A DNA stretch of 20,787 bases from contig JADHXF010000027.1 in the NCBI GenBank assembly GCA_016783105.1, forward strand, positions 1 to 20,787, written 5' to 3'. The DNA is from Dehalococcoidales bacterium. Its GTDB lineage: Bacteria; Chloroflexota; Dehalococcoidia; Dehalococcoidales; RBG-16-60-22. Shown one piece after another: positions 14,014 through 20,787 of this stretch (within the stretch, counting starts at the first letter, position 1; every line of letters starts with the position of its first letter). The notes under the pieces were generated by a model. That model was not told the DNA's origin, made no database searches, and saw nothing but the letters and a program-made list of their open reading frames with translations. The position numbers were made by a program, and so were the translations under genes.

Positions 14014-15135
14014 ATGGAGAAATACGCGATTTTGCCAACCGGGAAAGATGGTGTGCTTGCGGCAATTCGTCAGTTTCTGGCCAGCCTGCTGGAGAAGAAA
14101 CTGGTCGATGCGCTGCTGGTGCCGCTGGAACTGCCCACCGGGGATAACGTGGTGCCGACCATTGTGAGCCGACCGGAGCAGATTAATGCCGCCAATCCAC
14201 TGGCCCCGGTGATGCCGGTGAACGCCGCCCGCCTCGTCTCCAGAATCACCATGGTATCACCCAGTCCCGACCGGCTGGGCGTGGTGCTGCGTCCCTGCGA
14301 GCTCAGGGCGCTGGTCGAACTGGTCAAGCTAAAGCAGGCCTCGCTGGAAAACCTGCTTCTGATCAGCATTGACTGCTACGGTACCTACCCGGTTGACGAC
14401 TATGGAAAATTCGCCAGGGAAAGCTCATCACCGACCGAGGATTTTTTGAAGCGGGTTCGGGATGGCAAGGATGACCCACTGCTGCGCAAGGCCTGCCAGA
14501 CCTGTGAATACCCGGTGCCCATGGGCGCTGACCTTACTATTGGTCTTTTCGGGGACAGCATTGAGAAAGGTATTGTACTGGTGGCCGGAACTCCGGAAGG
14601 GGAGAGAGCGATTCAGGAGCTGGGCCTTGAGGAGGTAAAAGCAGAGGGGAGAGATTCAACCATAGCAAAGCTCATTGCAGAAAGGGCAGAGAAGAGAGAA
14701 AAGCTGCTGCCACAAACCCAGGAAGAAATCAGAGGGCTGGACAAACTGATGGCCACTCTGGCCACCTGCATCAACTGCCATAACTGCAAGACGGTATGCC
14801 CGCTCTGCTACTGCAAGGAATGTTTCTTCGACTCCCCGGTCTTCGAATTTGAGGCCGAAAAGTATCTGGGCTGGGCGAAGCGAAAGGGCGCCCTCCGCAT
14901 GCCCAACGATACCCTTCTCTTCCATCTGACCCGACTCAATCACATGGTGATTTCCTGCGTCGGCTGTGGGCTGTGCACGGAAGCCTGCCCGAACGATATT
15001 CCGGTATCAGATATCTTCCGCCTGGTGGGACATCAGGTGCAGAAGACATTCGATTACGTGCCGGGAAGAAATCTGGATGAAGAACTGCCCCTGACCACGT
15101 TCAAAGAAGAAGAGTTGCCAGATATAGGGATGTAA
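14014..15135 (+). CDS. FdhB/FrhB-like flavin iron-sulfur protein (coenzyme F420 hydrogenase/dehydrogenase beta family)
   Basis: A 373-residue soluble flavoprotein of the FrhB/FdhB family. The N-terminal two thirds has the family domain, including LVDALLVPLE, GVVLRPCELRALVELVKL and LLLISIDCYGTYP. The C-terminal part has cysteine-rich ferredoxin motifs CINCHNCKTVCPLCYCKEC (about 252-270) and CVGCGLCTEACP (about 316-327). Known relatives exchange hydride with F420, formate dehydrogenase or NAD(P)H partners; the electron donor here cannot be read from sequence. Two in-frame ATGs exist: 14008 directly abuts AGGG, whereas 14014 stands 6 nt after it, so 14014 is preferred. Beside mvhD it likely forms an alternative electron-input arm of the Hdr complex. 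Confidence 0.88.
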   Translation: MEKYAILPTGKDGVLAAIRQFLASLLEKKLVDALLVPLELPTGDNVVPTIVSRPEQINAANPLAPVMPVNAARLVSRITMVSPSPDRLGVVLRPCELRALVELVKLKQASLENLLLISIDCYGTYPVDDYGKFARESSSPTEDFLKRVRDGKDDPLLRKACQTCEYPVPMGADLTIGLFGDSIEKGIVLVAGTPEGERAIQELGLEEVKAEGRDSTIAKLIAERAEKREKLLPQTQEEIRGLDKLMATLATCINCHNCKTVCPLCYCKECFFDSPVFEFEAEKYLGWAKRKGALRMPNDTLLFHLTRLNHMVISCVGCGLCTEACPNDIPVSDIFRLVGHQVQKTFDYVPGRNLDEELPLTTFKEEELPDIGM

Positions 15136-15139
15136 CCGT

Positions 15140-15694
15140 ATGCAATACATTAATAAGGAAGGCACATTGACCGTTGATGCGCGCTTTGGCGAGCAGGTGA
15201 AGGAAGAAAGCGGCGCTGAAATCGACCGCTGTTACCAGTGTCTCACCTGCAGCCTGGGCTGTCCGTCGGCCTTTGCTATGGACTACCTTCCCCACCAGAT
15301 TATCCGCATGGTGCAGCTGGGCCTGCGGGAGCAGGTATTGACCAGTTCCACCATCTGGGTCTGCGCTGACTGCCAGGCCTGCGCCACCCGGTGTCCAAAT
15401 GAGGTTGACCTGGTGAAGATAATGGATGTCCTGCGTGAGATTTCACTACGGGAAGGACTGGCCAAAGAGCGCGCTGTGGCCGATTTTCACCGCATTTTTC
15501 TGGGAAACATTGAACGGTGGGGAAGGCAGCACGAACTATCGTTGATTCTCAGGCTCAAACTCAAGACGAGGGACCTCTTCAGCGATTTATTACCGGGGAT
15601 GAAAATGATGATGAAGGGCAAATTGAAGTTGCTCCCGGCGCGCTTTAAGGCAATACAGAGCGTGAGAGATATTTTTCAGAGAGCGGAAAAATGA
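15140..15694 (+). CDS. hdrC: HdrC-like heterodisulfide reductase subunit C (copy 2)
   Basis: A 184-residue HdrC paralogue, longer than copy 1. Cluster motifs are CYQCLTCSLGCP (about 32-43) and CADCQACATRCP (about 75-86), with the intervening FAMDYLPHQIIRMVQLGLRE hallmark in family register. A C-terminal region of about 85 residues rich in Arg/Lys (KMMMKGKLKLLPARF) extends past the ferredoxin core and has no membrane segment. ATG 15140 lies 4 nt after the previous stop. Its stop overlaps the hdrB2 ATG (ATGA, 15691-15694), indicating coupled translation of the BC pair. Confidence 0.92.
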   Translation: MQYINKEGTLTVDARFGEQVKEESGAEIDRCYQCLTCSLGCPSAFAMDYLPHQIIRMVQLGLREQVLTSSTIWVCADCQACATRCPNEVDLVKIMDVLREISLREGLAKERAVADFHRIFLGNIERWGRQHELSLILRLKLKTRDLFSDLLPGMKMMMKGKLKLLPARFKAIQSVRDIFQRAEK

Positions 15695-16566
15695 GTCAGC
15701 CGAAAGCAACAGGCTTAAAATATGCCTATTATCCCGGCTGCTCCCTGGAGGCGACGGCCCGGGAGTATGACATGTCGGTGCGCGCGGTCTGCGCCCATCT
15801 CGGCATTGAGCTGTCCGAGCTTCCCGACTGGAGCTGCTGCGGGGCGTCATCCGGGCACAGCACCAGTCGGCGGCTGGCCTGTACCCTCGCCGGACGTAAT
15901 CTCGCCCTGGCCGAGGGGATGGATATGGATATTGCCGTTGCCTGTCCGGCCTGTTATATCCGGCTGAGAAAGGCGCATAATGAGCTTAAGAACGATGAGA
16001 ACCTGAGGGAAGAGCTCAGCAGCGTGATGAAGGTTCCCTATCGGGCCGAATATGGCACCAGGCATCTCCTGGACATCATCTGCCATGAAGTCGGTCTGGA
16101 TAACTTGAAGAACAAAGTGGTGAAACCGCTAAAAGGGCTGAAACTTGTGGCTTATTACGGTTGCTACCTTGTCCGCCCTCCCGAAATTGTGGCTTTCGAT
16201 GACCCGGAAAACCCGCAATGCCTGGATGCTCTGCTCGATACCCTGGGCGCCGAGGTCAGGGACTGGTCGGGCAAGGTGGACTGCTGCGGCGGCAGCCTGT
16301 CCTTGAGCAAGCGGGAGATGGCCAGGCAGATGGTCGGTGGACTCACCGAGATGGCGCGGTGGGCTGGTGCCGAGGCGATAGTTGCCGCCTGTCCATTATG
16401 CCATGCTAACCTGGAAATGCGGCAGACCGGCGCAGATAGCGCTAAACTGCCTGTCTTCTATTTTACCGAGCTTATCGGCCTTGCCCTGGGCATAACTGAA
16501 GCCAGGGGCTGGCTGAAAAGGCATCTGGTTTCACCTTCTGGCCTGTTGGCCTCTCATGGGTTATAA
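15691..16566 (+). CDS. hdrB: HdrB-like heterodisulfide reductase catalytic subunit B (copy 2)
   Basis: A 291-residue HdrB with both CCG domains intact: C17-X31-C49C50G...C85PAC88, then YYGCYLVRP (about 152), VDCCGGSLSL (about 193) and CPLCHANLEMRQ (about 233). It is clearly paralogous to the copy at 4581-5459 but diverged, so the operon carries two distinct catalytic HdrBC pairs rather than a recent duplication. It lies just before the fumarate-reductase-like iron-sulfur gene. In methanogen TfrB an SdhB-like part and an HdrB-like part are one protein, so HdrB2 may be the detached equivalent. Confidence 0.93.
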   Translation: MSQPKATGLKYAYYPGCSLEATAREYDMSVRAVCAHLGIELSELPDWSCCGASSGHSTSRRLACTLAGRNLALAEGMDMDIAVACPACYIRLRKAHNELKNDENLREELSSVMKVPYRAEYGTRHLLDIICHEVGLDNLKNKVVKPLKGLKLVAYYGCYLVRPPEIVAFDDPENPQCLDALLDTLGAEVRDWSGKVDCCGGSLSLSKREMARQMVGGLTEMARWAGAEAIVAACPLCHANLEMRQTGADSAKLPVFYFTELIGLALGITEARGWLKRHLVSPSGLLASHGL

Positions 16567-16582
16567 TCGAACGGAGGTTACT

Positions 16583-17356
16583 ATGGCGGAAAAAGAGCGT
16601 AAAGTGACCGGCAGGGAAAAGCCTGCTGAAACAGAGAAGGTAAACCTCATCCCGGTTTATGTGATGGGGAAAAGGTACCTGGTGCCGGAAACGCTCACCA
16701 TCATGAAGGCGCTGGAGTACGCTGGCTACCAGTTTATTCGCGGGTGCGGCTGCCGCGGCGGCATCTGTGGTGCCTGCGCCACTGTCTATCGTAAGCCGGG
16801 AGACTACCACATTCGGGTTGGGCTGGCCTGCCAGACGGTCGTTGAGCCGGACATGTACCTTGCGCAGATACCGTTTTACCCGGCGAACCGGGCCAGCTAC
16901 GACTTTGAGCAGCTCACCGGTAATCCCGAGGAAATCTTCAAGCTGTATCCCGAGGTTTTCCGCTGCATCGCCTGCAACAGCTGCACCAAGGCCTGCCCGA
17001 TGGACGTTCAGGTGATGGACGTGATATCGGCGGTGAAGCAGGGCAACATTGAGCGGGCAGCCACTCTATCCTTCAACTGCATCCAGTGCGGCCTCTGTGT
17101 CAGCCGGTGCATGGGGGAACTACCTCAATATCACATTATGCAGTTGGCGCGGAGGATTTACGGGAGCCGGATTGCGCCGAGGGCAGAGCACCTGAACGAG
17201 GCGATTGAGGCAGTGAAGGGTGAAAAATGCCAGCAGACGCTGGAAAAGCTGATGGAGTCCGATATCAAGCACCTCAGAGAAATATATCAATCCCGGGAAA
17301 TCGAGCCGGAAATGGCAGATGAGGACTGGACACCGGCGAAGCGTGATTATCTCTAG
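16583..17356 (+). CDS. Fumarate reductase/succinate dehydrogenase-like iron-sulfur subunit (TfrB N-terminal-like)
   Basis: A 257-residue SdhB/FrdB-type electron-transfer protein. The N-terminal plant-type [2Fe-2S] domain has CGCRGGICGAC...LACQT (about 53-84). The helical second domain has CIACNSCTKACP and CIQCGLCVSRC, implying two [4Fe-4S] clusters, whereas classical SdhB has one [4Fe-4S] and one [3Fe-4S]. There is no membrane anchor gene nearby, so the enzyme should be soluble. ATG 16583 follows GGAGG (16573-16577) with ideal spacing; the upstream ATG at 16556 lies inside hdrB2 and has no such site. The flavoprotein gene follows after 9 nt. This subunit probably links the flavoprotein to HdrC2/HdrB2. 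Confidence 0.88.
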   Translation: MAEKERKVTGREKPAETEKVNLIPVYVMGKRYLVPETLTIMKALEYAGYQFIRGCGCRGGICGACATVYRKPGDYHIRVGLACQTVVEPDMYLAQIPFYPANRASYDFEQLTGNPEEIFKLYPEVFRCIACNSCTKACPMDVQVMDVISAVKQGNIERAATLSFNCIQCGLCVSRCMGELPQYHIMQLARRIYGSRIAPRAEHLNEAIEAVKGEKCQQTLEKLMESDIKHLREIYQSREIEPEMADEDWTPAKRDYL

Positions 17357-17365
17357 GAGGAGAAA

Positions 17366-19030
17366 ATGCCATATACGGAAGAGCTTAGAAACCTCATCAA
17401 AATAGTGGAGAAAACCAGGCCGGAGCGGCTGGCGCGGAAAAAGAGGGGAGAGGAATTCCCCAGAATGTCGCTGGATGAATCCGAGGTGATACTTCAGAAG
17501 TATCACCCCGATTACATAGAAGAAGGGCGGCGGGAGCTGAAGGTGGGGCCGAGCAAGGGCTACCGGATTGCCCACGAGTTTGCCGACCTGCTGGAGGCGT
17601 GGAGTCGACTGGAGCCGGACCAAACCGACCTCTCGCGCAAGGATATTGAAACGGATGTGCTGATAATAGGTGGCGGTGGTGCCGGAACCGCGGCGGCCTT
17701 GCTTGCCGAGCAGAACGGTGCCAAGGTTATAGTGGCTACCAAACTGCGCCACGGTGATGCCAACACCATGATGGCCGAAGGCGGCATTCAGGCGGCCACC
17801 AAGATAGAGAAAGACTCGGCCTGCATGCATTATCTTGACACGCTGGGTGGCGGCCACTTCAAGAATGAGCCGGAACTGGTTCGCACCCTGGTTACCCAGG
17901 CACCAGAAATACTCAGGTGGCTGGAAGGCCTTGGGGTGATGTTCTCCAAATTTCCCGATGGGAGGCTGCATACCCTGCTTGGTGGGGGGACCAGTCGAAA
18001 GCGGATGCATTCCTGCGGGGACATAACGGGCGCCGAGATAATGCGCGACATTCGTGATGAAGCCCGCAACCGGGAGAATATCACTGTCCTGGAGTTTTCA
18101 CCGGCCATCGAGCTGGTGCTGAATGAACACGGCCACTGCGCCGGCGCCGTACTTTACAATCTGGAAACCGAAGAATACCTGATAGTCAAGGCCAAGGCGA
18201 TCATTCTTGCCACCGGCGGCTGCGGTCGGCTGCATATCCATGGGTTCATGACCACCAATCACTATGGGGCCACGGCCGATGGCATCGTCCTGGGCTACCG
18301 GGCCGGCCTGAAGCTCAAGTTATTGCATACCGTCCAGTACCATCCCACCGGTGTCGTCTTTCCCGAGCAGGTTGAAGGCATTCTCATCACGGAAAAATTC
18401 CGCGGGGCGGGGGCTAATATCTTGAACATCGATGGAGAGCAATTCGTCTTCGAGCGCGAGCCGAGGGACGTGGAATCAGCGGCTATAATCAGGGAGTGTC
18501 TGGAAAGGAGAAAGGGCGTTCCCACGCCCACCGGAAAACTGGGCGTATGGCTCGATTCGCCCATGATCGATACACTGATGGGCGAGGGCGCGGTGGAGAG
18601 GGAATTTCCGGGTAAATTTATCGTTTATAAGCGGTTTGGCATTGATATCGCCAAAGAGCCGATGCTGGTCTACCCCACCCTCCACTATCAGAACGGCGGA
18701 CTGGAATACAATGCACGGGGGGAGACCTCCATACCCGGCCTTTTCATCGCCGGGGAGGTCAGTGGCGGCGTGCACGGCGAAAACCGCCTAATAGGCAATT
18801 CCCTGCTCGATGTCCTCGTCTTCGGACGGATTTCCGGGGAGAACGCGGCGGACTATGCTAAGGATAAAGCCAGAGATGGCAGGCTGTCACTGGAGCATGT
18901 TAAGGATTATCACCGGGAATTGGAAAAGTCAGGTGTTGTCACCGACCGGGTGACCCCGATACTTCTCCCTGACTACGCCAATCCCGAGGTCCGGGAAAGG
19001 CAACTCACCGCCCGCCACGTCGGGAAATAA
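17366..19030 (+). CDS. Fumarate reductase/succinate dehydrogenase-like flavoprotein subunit (TfrA-like)
   Basis: A 554-residue FAD-binding flavoprotein. It has an unusual charged N-terminal extension of about 95 residues, then the dinucleotide motif VLIIGGGGAGTAAALL (about 98), MAEGGIQAA (about 136), ILATGGCGRL, and the dicarboxylate-site set: YHPTG (about 326), ITEKFRGAG, HYQNGG and GENRLIGNSLLD. These correspond to the catalytic His/Arg positions of fumarate reductases, so fumarate or succinate is a reasonable substrate. The residue that is the FAD-linking His in SdhA/FrdA (SHT-AAQGG) is Asn here (ANTMMAEGG), which predicts non-covalent FAD. A strong AGGAGGAG precedes the ATG. It is the last gene of the operon. 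Aspartate-oxidase-like or other dicarboxylate/enoate reductase activity is an alternative. Confidence 0.85.
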   Translation: MPYTEELRNLIKIVEKTRPERLARKKRGEEFPRMSLDESEVILQKYHPDYIEEGRRELKVGPSKGYRIAHEFADLLEAWSRLEPDQTDLSRKDIETDVLIIGGGGAGTAAALLAEQNGAKVIVATKLRHGDANTMMAEGGIQAATKIEKDSACMHYLDTLGGGHFKNEPELVRTLVTQAPEILRWLEGLGVMFSKFPDGRLHTLLGGGTSRKRMHSCGDITGAEIMRDIRDEARNRENITVLEFSPAIELVLNEHGHCAGAVLYNLETEEYLIVKAKAIILATGGCGRLHIHGFMTTNHYGATADGIVLGYRAGLKLKLLHTVQYHPTGVVFPEQVEGILITEKFRGAGANILNIDGEQFVFEREPRDVESAAIIRECLERRKGVPTPTGKLGVWLDSPMIDTLMGEGAVEREFPGKFIVYKRFGIDIAKEPMLVYPTLHYQNGGLEYNARGETSIPGLFIAGEVSGGVHGENRLIGNSLLDVLVFGRISGENAADYAKDKARDGRLSLEHVKDYHRELEKSGVVTDRVTPILLPDYANPEVRERQLTARHVGK

Positions 19031-19040
19031 AGACAGCTTG

Positions 19041-19745
19041 TCAGGTTACGGCAACAGTTTCCGGCAGAGGCTCATATTCTTTAATCTTATCCAGACTGAC
19101 GTCCATTGAGGCATCGGCCTCGCGGTCAACAATTACCTCAATGATTGAAGGCCAGTTGGCCTCCAGAGCCCGCTGCAGCGCCGGTTTGATTTCTTCCGGC
19201 TGCTCCACCCTTTGTCCGTAGGCCCCATAGGCCTCGGCAAACTTCACGAAGTCAACATACATCCCGTCGTACCAGGTATTGACTTCAAAGTTCATATCAT
19301 AGAGGTATTTCTCCTGCTGGCGGATGAGGCTAAGGTAGCCGTTATTTATTACGATGATAACGAGAGGTATCTGGTACATCACTGCCATCGCCAGTTCCTC
19401 GCCGCAGAACCCGATGCCGTAGTCGCCGACGATGTCCACCACTGTTTTATCCGGGTGGGCGACCTTGGCGCCGATGGCCGCCGGCAGGTCCCAGCCCAGC
19501 GGCCCGGCCCCGCCGGGAATGAGGTAATGACGTGGCCTGAATACTCGCTGGAACTGGGATGACCATATCTGGTTCAGCCCGATGCAGGTGGCAAATATCG
19601 TATCCTCATTAAAAAATTCGTTTATTTCCTTGAACACACGTTGCGGTTTGATGGGCACCTGGTCGAAGTCAAGTCGGCGCTGGTATTTTTTGCGCTGCTC
19701 CGGTACGGACAGCACCCTACCCGATGGCTCTTCCGGCTCCACCAC
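19041..19745 (-). pseudogene. 5'-truncated glyoxylate carboligase/acetolactate-synthase-like gene (TPP domain only)
   Basis: Only the C-terminal thiamine-diphosphate domain of a Gcl/IlvB-type enzyme remains. Visible are VPIKPQRVFKEIN, FRPRHYLIPGGAGPLGWDLPAA in family register, the TPP-binding stretch GDYGIGFCGEELAMA, and INNGYLSLIRQ, which together resemble tartronate-semialdehyde synthase (Gcl) most. Family members run to about 550-600 residues with N-terminal PYR and central domains; here about 234 residues are open from a GTG at 19743-19745 with no good ribosome-binding site. The sequence immediately upstream is the start of an unrelated TOTE gene in a different frame, so the 5' part was lost by deletion or insertion (or the contig is chimeric). 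It converges on the hdr operon with only 10 nt between stops. Confidence 0.75.
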
Positions 19746-20047
19746 AGCCTGGCAAACACGTCTTCCCGCCCACGGAACAGGGAGCGAAAAAGTCTGACCT
19801 TCTCCGATAAAGGCGACTCGTTGTTGACTATCAGAGAGCCGGTGGCTTGTTTCCCGGTAACAGGTGAGGAATCAGGTCTCACGCTGGCGGGAGACAGACT
19901 CACCTTTCCAGGCTCCTGTGGGCTTATCGAACAATCACGGCGCAGACGACGGTTCTCCGCCAGCAATCTGTCCCGTTCGGCGGTTACCTCCTCCAACTGA
20001 CGGCGCACCCGCTCCAGTTCTTTCCTATCATCAGCCGTTACGTCCAT
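19746..20047 (-). pseudogene. N-terminal fragment of a TOTE conflict-system primase/helicase gene
   Basis: From ATG 20045-20047 the product starts with a coiled-coil-like segment (KELERVRRQLEEVTAERDRLLAENRRLRR, seen in part), then a low-complexity Pro/Ser linker, then SEKVRLFRSLFRGREDVFARLW. The latter closely matches the start of the archaeo-eukaryotic-primase domain in TOTE-type conflict proteins (LFR-LFRGREDVYARRW). The family continues into a long primase-helicase-nuclease protein, but here the match stops near 19756 and the frame runs on meaninglessly to 19622. Beyond the junction the DNA is the Gcl-like remnant in another frame. The fragment is therefore broken. It could be a decayed defence element or an assembly join. 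Confidence 0.65.
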
Positions 20048-20303
20048 GCCTCTATGTGAGCCTTTACCCCTTCTCTGTGGATAAGGTGTATCACCTTCCT
20101 GACCATCGATTTCTCCACATTACGTTTTAAGTGCATCATACACATAAATCCATACAAGTTCAACGCTTGTTTGGTCACCAGTTGTAGCATGACACGATGC
20201 TGGGATATACAAGACAAAGAGACTTCCCCATAAGACTTGCATAATATGGAAGCTAGTGTTATCATATGATGTGGAACAGTTGTGGATGGAAGATGGAGGT
20301 TAA
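20048..20303. other. Intergenic stretch between the TOTE fragment and the toxin-antitoxin pair
   Basis: Lower in GC than its surroundings. The right end holds the mazE promoter and GGAGG (20295-20299). A minus-strand open frame ends at 20038, overlapping the TOTE start by 10 nt (ATGGACGTAA). Its last ~40 codons (MCMMHLKRNVEKSMVRKVI...) could be a small gene coupled to the TOTE gene, but no family is recognised and its upstream part covers the opposite promoter. AGCAT/ATGCT (near 20186-20203) is a short inverted repeat. Nothing else is supportable. Confidence 0.35.
20237..20270 (+). promoter_or_regulatory. Probable mazEF promoter with a palindrome over the -10
   Basis: TTGCAT (20237-20242), 17 bp, TATCAT (20260-20265) preceded by TGT (extended -10). 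A perfect 10-bp palindrome ATCATATGAT (20261-20270) overlaps the -10 and predicted start, the place where antitoxin autorepression usually acts. It lies about 40 nt upstream of the antitoxin ATG. Called by eye. Confidence 0.45.
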
Positions 20304-20309
20304 GTGAAT

Positions 20310-20576
20310 ATGAGCGAAAAGACAAAGAAAGCCACCTTTAATTTACACCCGGATGTCCTCGCTGCTCTGGATAAGGCTATGGCTGAGGGGGTAGCACCGA
20401 GCAAGAATGTTTTAGTGGAACGGGCGTTACTCAAAGAACTGAAGGAAGTACGAAGGCGGGCACGGCAAGCCCGATGGGAAGAAGGCGCCAAAGACCCCGT
20501 GCTGCTGAGAGATATCAGCGAGGTTGAGGTTGCCTTTCAGTCTGCCGATGCCGAAACTGCCGGGAGGATAGACTGA
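20310..20576 (+). CDS. Antitoxin of a MazEF/PemIK-type toxin-antitoxin pair
   Basis: An 88-residue protein. The N-terminus (KATFNLHPDVLAALDKAMAEG, in part) reads as a ribbon-helix-helix DNA-binding segment: a short beta strand, then LDKAMAEGVAPSKNVLVERALLKEL. The C-terminal half is charged and probably flexible (EVRRRARQARWEEGAKDP...), the part that typically wraps the toxin. GGAGG at 20295-20299 could serve either GTG 20304 or ATG 20310; ATG is chosen because MSEKTKKATFNL is a natural start for this family. Its stop TGA overlaps the toxin ATG by 1 nt (TGATG). It likely binds the palindrome in its own promoter. Confidence 0.78.
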   Translation: MSEKTKKATFNLHPDVLAALDKAMAEGVAPSKNVLVERALLKELKEVRRRARQARWEEGAKDPVLLRDISEVEVAFQSADAETAGRID

Positions 20577-20787
20577 TGCCAGTCTTCCAGTGGGCTATTA
20601 TGGAGGCTAACCCGGACCCCGTAGCAGGAGCCGAACAAAAAGGGACGCGGCCGGTGCTCATAGCGAGTAATGAAGAATATAACCAGGTAATGCCTAACGT
20701 CACGGTTTTGCCCCTCACTTCAACCAAGCGACGCTTATATCCTTCTGAGGTCTTTCTTCCTCAAGGGAAAGCAGGTCAGCCGTTGGA
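20576..20787 (+). CDS. MazF/PemK-family endoribonuclease toxin, cut by the window end
   Basis: A partial gene, 70 codons, reading MPVFQWAIMEANPDPVAGAEQKGTRP and on. The PVAGAEQKGTRPVLI segment is the MazF/PemK hallmark (G-EQ-G-RPVLV), followed by VLPLTSTKRR as in the core sheet of these mRNA interferases. Family members are about 110-130 residues, so roughly 40-50 remain outside the window. It is translationally coupled to the antitoxin by TGATG. The lead-in PVFQWAIMEA differs from the common MKRGDIYWV, which suggests a PemK-like branch. Confidence 0.85.
   Translation, partial: MPVFQWAIMEANPDPVAGAEQKGTRPVLIASNEEYNQVMPNVTVLPLTSTKRRLYPSEVFLPQGKAGQPL

Noticed and set aside
17120..18010. A 296-codon minus-strand open frame across the SdhB-like/SdhA-like boundary.
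   Set aside because: Antisense shadow; no recognisable domain, and both plus-strand genes have strong ribosome-binding sites and motifs here.
19031..19040. Search for a terminator at the end of the Hdr operon.
   Set aside because: Only a tiny GACA/TGTC arm (19031-19041 region) is present, with no T-run; the convergent genes are 10 nt apart, so no terminator is called.

Overview
The window suggests a strict anaerobe with cofactor-rich electron-bifurcation chemistry. My best guess is a Chloroflexota (Dehalococcoidia-like) or Desulfobacterota-like bacterium. It is bacterial because it carries smpB and tmRNA. The affiliation rests on gene content and style only (many HdrA/HdrBC/MvhD/FdhB-like genes, a Gly resume codon in the tmRNA tag, a TOTE fragment) and is low confidence.

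Layout. (1) 1-1060: the ribosome-rescue pair on the minus strand, tmRNA (ssrA, 174-526) just downstream of smpB (558-1013). (2) 1162-3874: a minus-strand operon korD-korA-korB-korC for a four-subunit 2-oxoacid (probably 2-oxoglutarate):ferredoxin oxidoreductase. (3) 3875-4164: a divergent control region with a promoter each way, an inverted repeat between them, and a leader for the rightward operon that can form two competing stems. (4) 4165-19030: one tightly packed eleven-gene plus-strand operon: hdrC1, hdrB1, an HdrA with an inserted NADPH-dependent GltD/NfnB-like flavoprotein, a conventional HdrA, a double HdrA, mvhD, an FdhB/FrhB-like flavoprotein, hdrC2, hdrB2, and a soluble fumarate-reductase-like iron-sulfur/flavoprotein pair. 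(5) 19041-20047: gene debris on the minus strand, where the 3' half of a glyoxylate-carboligase-like gene abuts, out of frame, the 5' end of a TOTE conflict-system primase/helicase gene. (6) 20237-20787: a mazE/mazF-type toxin-antitoxin pair; the toxin runs off the window.

How the genes may work together. The large operon encodes four HdrA modules on three polypeptides, two complete HdrBC catalytic pairs, two possible hydride-entry flavoproteins (NADPH through the GltD-like insert; NAD(P)H, F420H2 or formate-derived electrons through the FdhB-like protein and MvhD), and an SdhA/SdhB-like pair next to the second HdrBC. The last four genes resemble methanogen thiol:fumarate reductase TfrAB with its HdrB domain split off as a separate gene. 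I infer a soluble multi-subunit flavin-based electron-bifurcating (or confurcating) complex that may couple fumarate/succinate or a disulfide to NADPH and ferredoxin. The divergently transcribed KOR would be a matching ferredoxin-dependent enzyme of a reductive or oxidative TCA segment. The complex and its coupling are inference; the domain assignments are read from the sequence.
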